From NCBI GenBank assembly GCA_022376925.1, contig JAIOJX010000005.1, positions 156,565,501-156,629,500 on the forward strand: a stretch of DNA of 64,000 bases, in the 5' to 3' direction. Made by a program: the position numbers and the translations under genes. The notes under the pieces were generated by a model. The model saw nothing but the letters and a program-made list of their open reading frames with translations. It was not told the DNA's origin and did not search any database. Every line of letters begins with the position of its first letter. The stretch's first letter is position 1. Shown here one piece after another: positions 60,764-64,000 of this stretch. This stretch comes from Tragulus kanchil (taxonomy: Eukaryota; Chordata; Mammalia; Artiodactyla; Tragulidae).

Positions 60764-61035
60764 GTAAGCCTGTAGACTTTTCCTTTAACAGTGCAAGTTT
60801 GTGTTCACTTCTGTGTTGGCCCTAGCATGGTGAATTCACCTCAAAGCGCGAAGGTCTCCTGGGACAGTCTGAAATTGCATTTAGGCGCCAGTTAAGAGTG
60901 GCGGCTTTCCATGAAAAGCTGGATAAGGCTGGCAGTGTTTTTGCTGCCTCAGCTTTGAGGAAGTAAAGAGCAGAGCAGAGAGGGACTGGGAATATCCTTC
61001 TCATGCCGGCTGAAGAAAAAAGGATTGTATGATTG

Positions 61036-61803
61036 TCACGCAACTTTTAAACGTATACAACCACACGCTCTTGAAGCTGTGGATCTCAGATCTGAAAAGA
61101 ATTCCAGAAACGTCTTTTGTATTAAACAGCAACTTGCTGCAAGCACCAATTTATCCCATGCCAAAGTAAGCTCTCCCCTTTAATAAATAAAGGGTCCATA
61201 TATTACAGTTCAAACACTCAAAATGGGAATGAAATCAGGTATTCAGGACTTCACACAAGACTTTAGATTTGCAGCCACACGGCATACCAAGGGCACGGCA
61301 TGGGTTGAGTTCTTGTTCTGATCATGAACTACTGTGGTGGGCTGTCTTGTTTCTGTGCTGTGTATTAAGCATCTGTGAAGTGATAATGATGGACGTGACT
61401 GAGAAGACAGTGGTGCTCTCTATTTCGGAATAACAGAGCTACACAAGCTTTTTCTAAAGGTTTACTGTCATTTCACACGACCCTCTGTCAACTGAGAAAA
61501 TGGTAACTAGCAGACACTGAGAGTATTTTCTTTAAACAAATTCATCTTTAAACAAGTTCAGGGATATAACTGCCCCTGAAGGTAGGTTTGGAAGTTTGAG
61601 AAACCTCAAGTAAGGTTTCTGTTGTACTCCACGCCTTCCTCCTCTAGGATAGCATTTCCTAATTCTAGAACACTGTGTTTAATAATGTGATAGGTCCATA
61701 AGGGTTTCCTTACAAAACTACTTCATGACATGTATGAGATTAAGGTGAAACATACTACCAGAATTCACATTTTAAAGAATTCTGTGCCACCTGGAATGCC
61801 GTG
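61036..61803. other. KIF6: Intron after the neck exon, nothing recognised
   Basis: No following KIF6 exon is visible. Sequence is AT-rich and without nameable repeats. Confidence 0.5.
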
Positions 61804-62003
61804 GGGCTTCTCTGGTGGCTCAGACAAGAGAGAATCCACCTGCAATGAGGGAGACATGGGTCAGAAAGATTCCCAGAGGAAAGAATGGCAACTCAATCCA
61901 GTATTCTTGCTTGGAGAATCCCCATGGAAGAGGAGCCTGGCAGGCAGCAGTCCATGGAGGTTGCAAAAATGAGACATGATTGAGAGACTAACCATAGCAC
62001 ACG
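61804..62003 (+). mobile_element. Bov-tA SINE, diverged
   Basis: gggcttctctggtggctcag head, short central deletion around the B box, tcaatccagtattcttgctt and a gagacatgattgagagac tail. Confidence 0.88.
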
Positions 62004-62103
62004 GCACAGGGATGACATGAAATAACCTGGGATAGCTTAAAGACTGAGAAACCCAAGTTTCAAACGTTTTCACTATGTTCCTCTTTCCTTGCAAAGAAAT
62101 GGC

Positions 62104-62326
62104 GTCTTGTTGTTGTTGTTCAGTCACTAAGTGGTGTCCTACTCCTTGCAACCCTATGAACTGTAGCCCGCCAGGCTCCCTCTGCCCATGGGATTCTCCA
62201 GCAAGAACACTGGAGCTGGTTTCCCATTCCTTTTTCCAGGGGATCTTCCTGACCCAGGATAGAACCAAGTCTCCTGCTTGGTGGGTGGATTCTTTACAAC
62301 TACCACTGAATCACCTGGGAAGCCAT
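62104..62326 (-). mobile_element. Bov-tA SINE, minus strand, with 11-nt target-site duplication
   Basis: Reverse Bov-tA with (gtt)n at its tail side; aaagaaatggc at 62093-62103 and 62327-62337. Confidence 0.92.
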
Positions 62327-62482
62327 AAAGAAATGGCTTACCCAATATTATGTTTGAAGATGTCTCTTCAGAGTTTTGATCTTCAAATCAGGATCCACCC
62401 AGGAAAACAAAACCACTCTATGCCTCTCAACAGTAGGAATTAAATATAGGAAATTTGTAGTACAGGAGATGATATCGTAGTG

Positions 62483-62689
62483 CTACTTCTCTGGTGACTC
62501 AGAAGGTAAAAGATCCCCTACAATGCAAGGGACCCTGGTTTGTTCCCTGGGTTGGGAAGCCTCTGGAGAAGGAAATGGCTACCCACTCAAGTATTCTGCC
62601 TAGAGAATTGCATGGACAGAGAAGCCTGGTGGACTACAGTCCATGGGATCGCAAAGGGTCAGACACGACTGAGCAACTAACACACACAG
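62483..62689 (+). mobile_element. Bov-tA SINE
   Basis: ctacttctctggtgactcag head, tctggagaaggaaatggc and gtcagacacgactgagcaac tail ending in (ca)n. Confidence 0.9.
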
Positions 62690-64000
62690 CACTCCAGAGA
62701 TCAGAACAGCAGGAGGAGGTCCTTCACCCTAGGTGTTATAGAAAGTTGTGTTAACAATGCCAGAACCTGCTGTGCTAAGCAGGGGCTGCTTAAGCGGGGT
62801 GCTGCCTGACGGGATGGACACTGGGGCCTCTGAAGAGGATGGGTGCTACAGGGCCATCACCCCAGGGAGCCCTGGCTTCCCCCTCATCTCCCCTTCCAGT
62901 CTCCACCAGTGCCTCCCATTGGCTGAACTTACCCAGAGCCAGTGGTTAAAAGAGTCAAAGAGGGTAGTTTCCTGTGTTAGAATCAAACAAAAAAAAAACG
63001 TGAAACTTGGATCCAGGAGCAAACAGGGAAATGACTAATGTATCAAATAAGTGCCAGTGTTTTCTCTAGTTCCTGCATGCTCTGTGTTGTTCAGAAGGCT
63101 CAGCTTAAGGGCAAGAGTCTGAATGTGGTGGTTCCAGATGTCAGAATGAGTAAGCCAATGCTGCAGGTTCCCTCCAAATTGGGGTATTGCAGAGCTGATA
63201 TAAAGAAACATCTGACTCTCTAGCCATACACCAAGAATAAGAACTTAATTTCCCGAGGATCAAGGAATTCCTAGGAGACCGAATGGCGGGGTTGAGACAG
63301 ACGGGAGAAAAGGACAGACCAAGTCATGACGCAGCACTGAGGCCCCATCTGGAAGTGGTAGCGCCCTGGGACCAGAGAGGGCTGCAAACAGCCACTGAGG
63401 GTGGGTAGAGCTCTTGTCATGAGGGGACTTTGTTCCTGCGAACCAATGATGCTCCTTCTTCCCGCAGTGTTTAGGTCAGTGTTCCTGGGAAATAGGGAAC
63501 TGATGCCCAGAGCAGAGAGGGCACGCGTAAGCTCTGCAGATAGCTGCATCTCCAGCGCTGCCCATCTCCTGTTCTCACTGAAAGCAGCGAGGAGCATAGG
63601 CACCCACAGCTGCTTCAGTCCCTCACCCAAGACTGGCTGCCCACACAGAGAGGGTTCAGAGCCTAGGGAAAGTGAGCTCACAGTGGGGCGTGACTAGACA
63701 TACAAGGATAGCCAACATGGAGAGAGACAAGTAGAAGCATTTACTGCATGGCAGACTTAAGAATTGAGCAAGAAGAGTGGTTGCTCTGTGTAGAGATATA
63801 AAAATGACACCCCATCTGTGAAACAACAGGATCAAGAGGAGATCTTGAAAATGAAAAACAATGTACTTGTTGCCGTTAAGGACTAAACAATGGCTGAATA
63901 TCAGAATGAAAACACGGAGGGGCCATTCAGTGAGCCAGGAAGCTGGGGGCTAAGAGATTATTCCAGAATATAAAATAAAAGGGCAAAGAGATAGAAAGTT
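62690..64000. other. KIF6: Intron, nothing recognised
   Basis: Mixed-composition sequence with several 60-136 codon open frames on both strands; none resembles kinesin or has convincing exon borders. Confidence 0.5.

Larger units (their letters stand above)
58895..61035. repeat. KIF6: Tandem duplication 17 (unit about 1077 bp), carries a KIF6 exon
   Basis: Copy A runs from 58895 to 59974 and copy B from 59975 to about 61035. The exon and flanking introns are identical; differences sit only at the tips (SINE tail at 58895-58925 versus 59975-60002, and copy A's last 25 nt, a degraded match to 61028-61045 that keeps cacgcaa). Confidence 0.95.
1..64000 (+). other. KIF6: KIF6 gene segment (internal exons and introns)
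   Basis: The window lies inside one kinesin gene on the + strand. Five exons with consensus AG/GT borders join in frame, with lengths 130, 207, 144, 87 and 104 nt. They encode the later half of a kinesin motor domain followed by the neck coiled coil. The protein agrees with my recollection of mammalian KIF6 (for example the HYLEQ-VIIALSEKHRSH joint and the NSMMTSVLRDS segment). KIF6 is a plus-end type microtubule motor family member linked in the literature to ciliated cells. The family assignment rests on visible motifs; the KIF6 rather than KIF9 call is recognition and was not tested by search. No promoter, first exon or last exon is present. Confidence 0.9.

Overview
The window is nuclear DNA of a ruminant mammal. 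The evidence is the repeat set: BovB (RTE-type) LINE fragments, many Bov-tA SINEs, tRNA-derived CHR-type SINEs, mammalian L1 3' ends and MIRs. There is no bacterial, plasmid or phage content. The species is not determinable by eye; a CpG-rich young CHR-type SINE subfamily that I cannot place in domestic cattle from memory may help decide it.

The only protein-coding gene I can support is on the + strand: an internal part of KIF6, a kinesin-family motor. Five exons are visible, at 3463-3592, 33495-33701, 49486-49629, 50634-50720 and 59583-59686. An exact second copy of the last one lies at 60660-60763. Joined in order they stay in one frame and give 223 codons plus 2 nt, covering the C-terminal half of the motor head (switch I, switch II, the microtubule-binding HIPYRNS segment, the CRFAQR helix) and the start of the neck coiled coil. 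The P-loop exon and the C-terminal exons lie outside the window. Introns are long (29.9, 15.8, 1.0 and 8.9 kb as assembled) and filled with interspersed repeats.

The dominant large-scale feature is a chain of 17 head-to-tail near-identical duplications spread over the whole window. Sixteen have units of about 1.05-1.2 kb and one is 764 bp. At many junctions the end of the first copy is a degraded version of the sequence that continues in the second copy. The breakpoints share no motif and cut through SINEs, LINEs, unique DNA and an exon-bearing block alike. I read them as neighbouring contigs with unmerged overlapping ends placed side by side. If so, about 18.6 kb is redundant, the real locus is nearer 45 kb, and there is only one copy of the last KIF6 exon.

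Layout as given: 1-3.4 kb intron with the first duplication and a CHR SINE; 3.46-3.59 kb exon; 3.6-33.5 kb large intron with L1, Bov-tA, BovB, CHR and LTR-like repeats and seven duplications; 33.5-33.7 kb exon; 33.7-49.5 kb intron with antisense L1 and BovB and six duplications; 49.5-50.7 kb two exons 1 kb apart; 50.7-59.6 kb intron with an old L1 broken up by SINEs; 59.6-61.0 kb duplicated exon block; 61-64 kb intron. I found no convincing undescribed biological system. The items most worth a second look are the duplication chain, the young SINE subfamily, a 48-bp palindrome inside BovB at a duplication breakpoint, and an inverted-repeat cluster near 26.1 kb.
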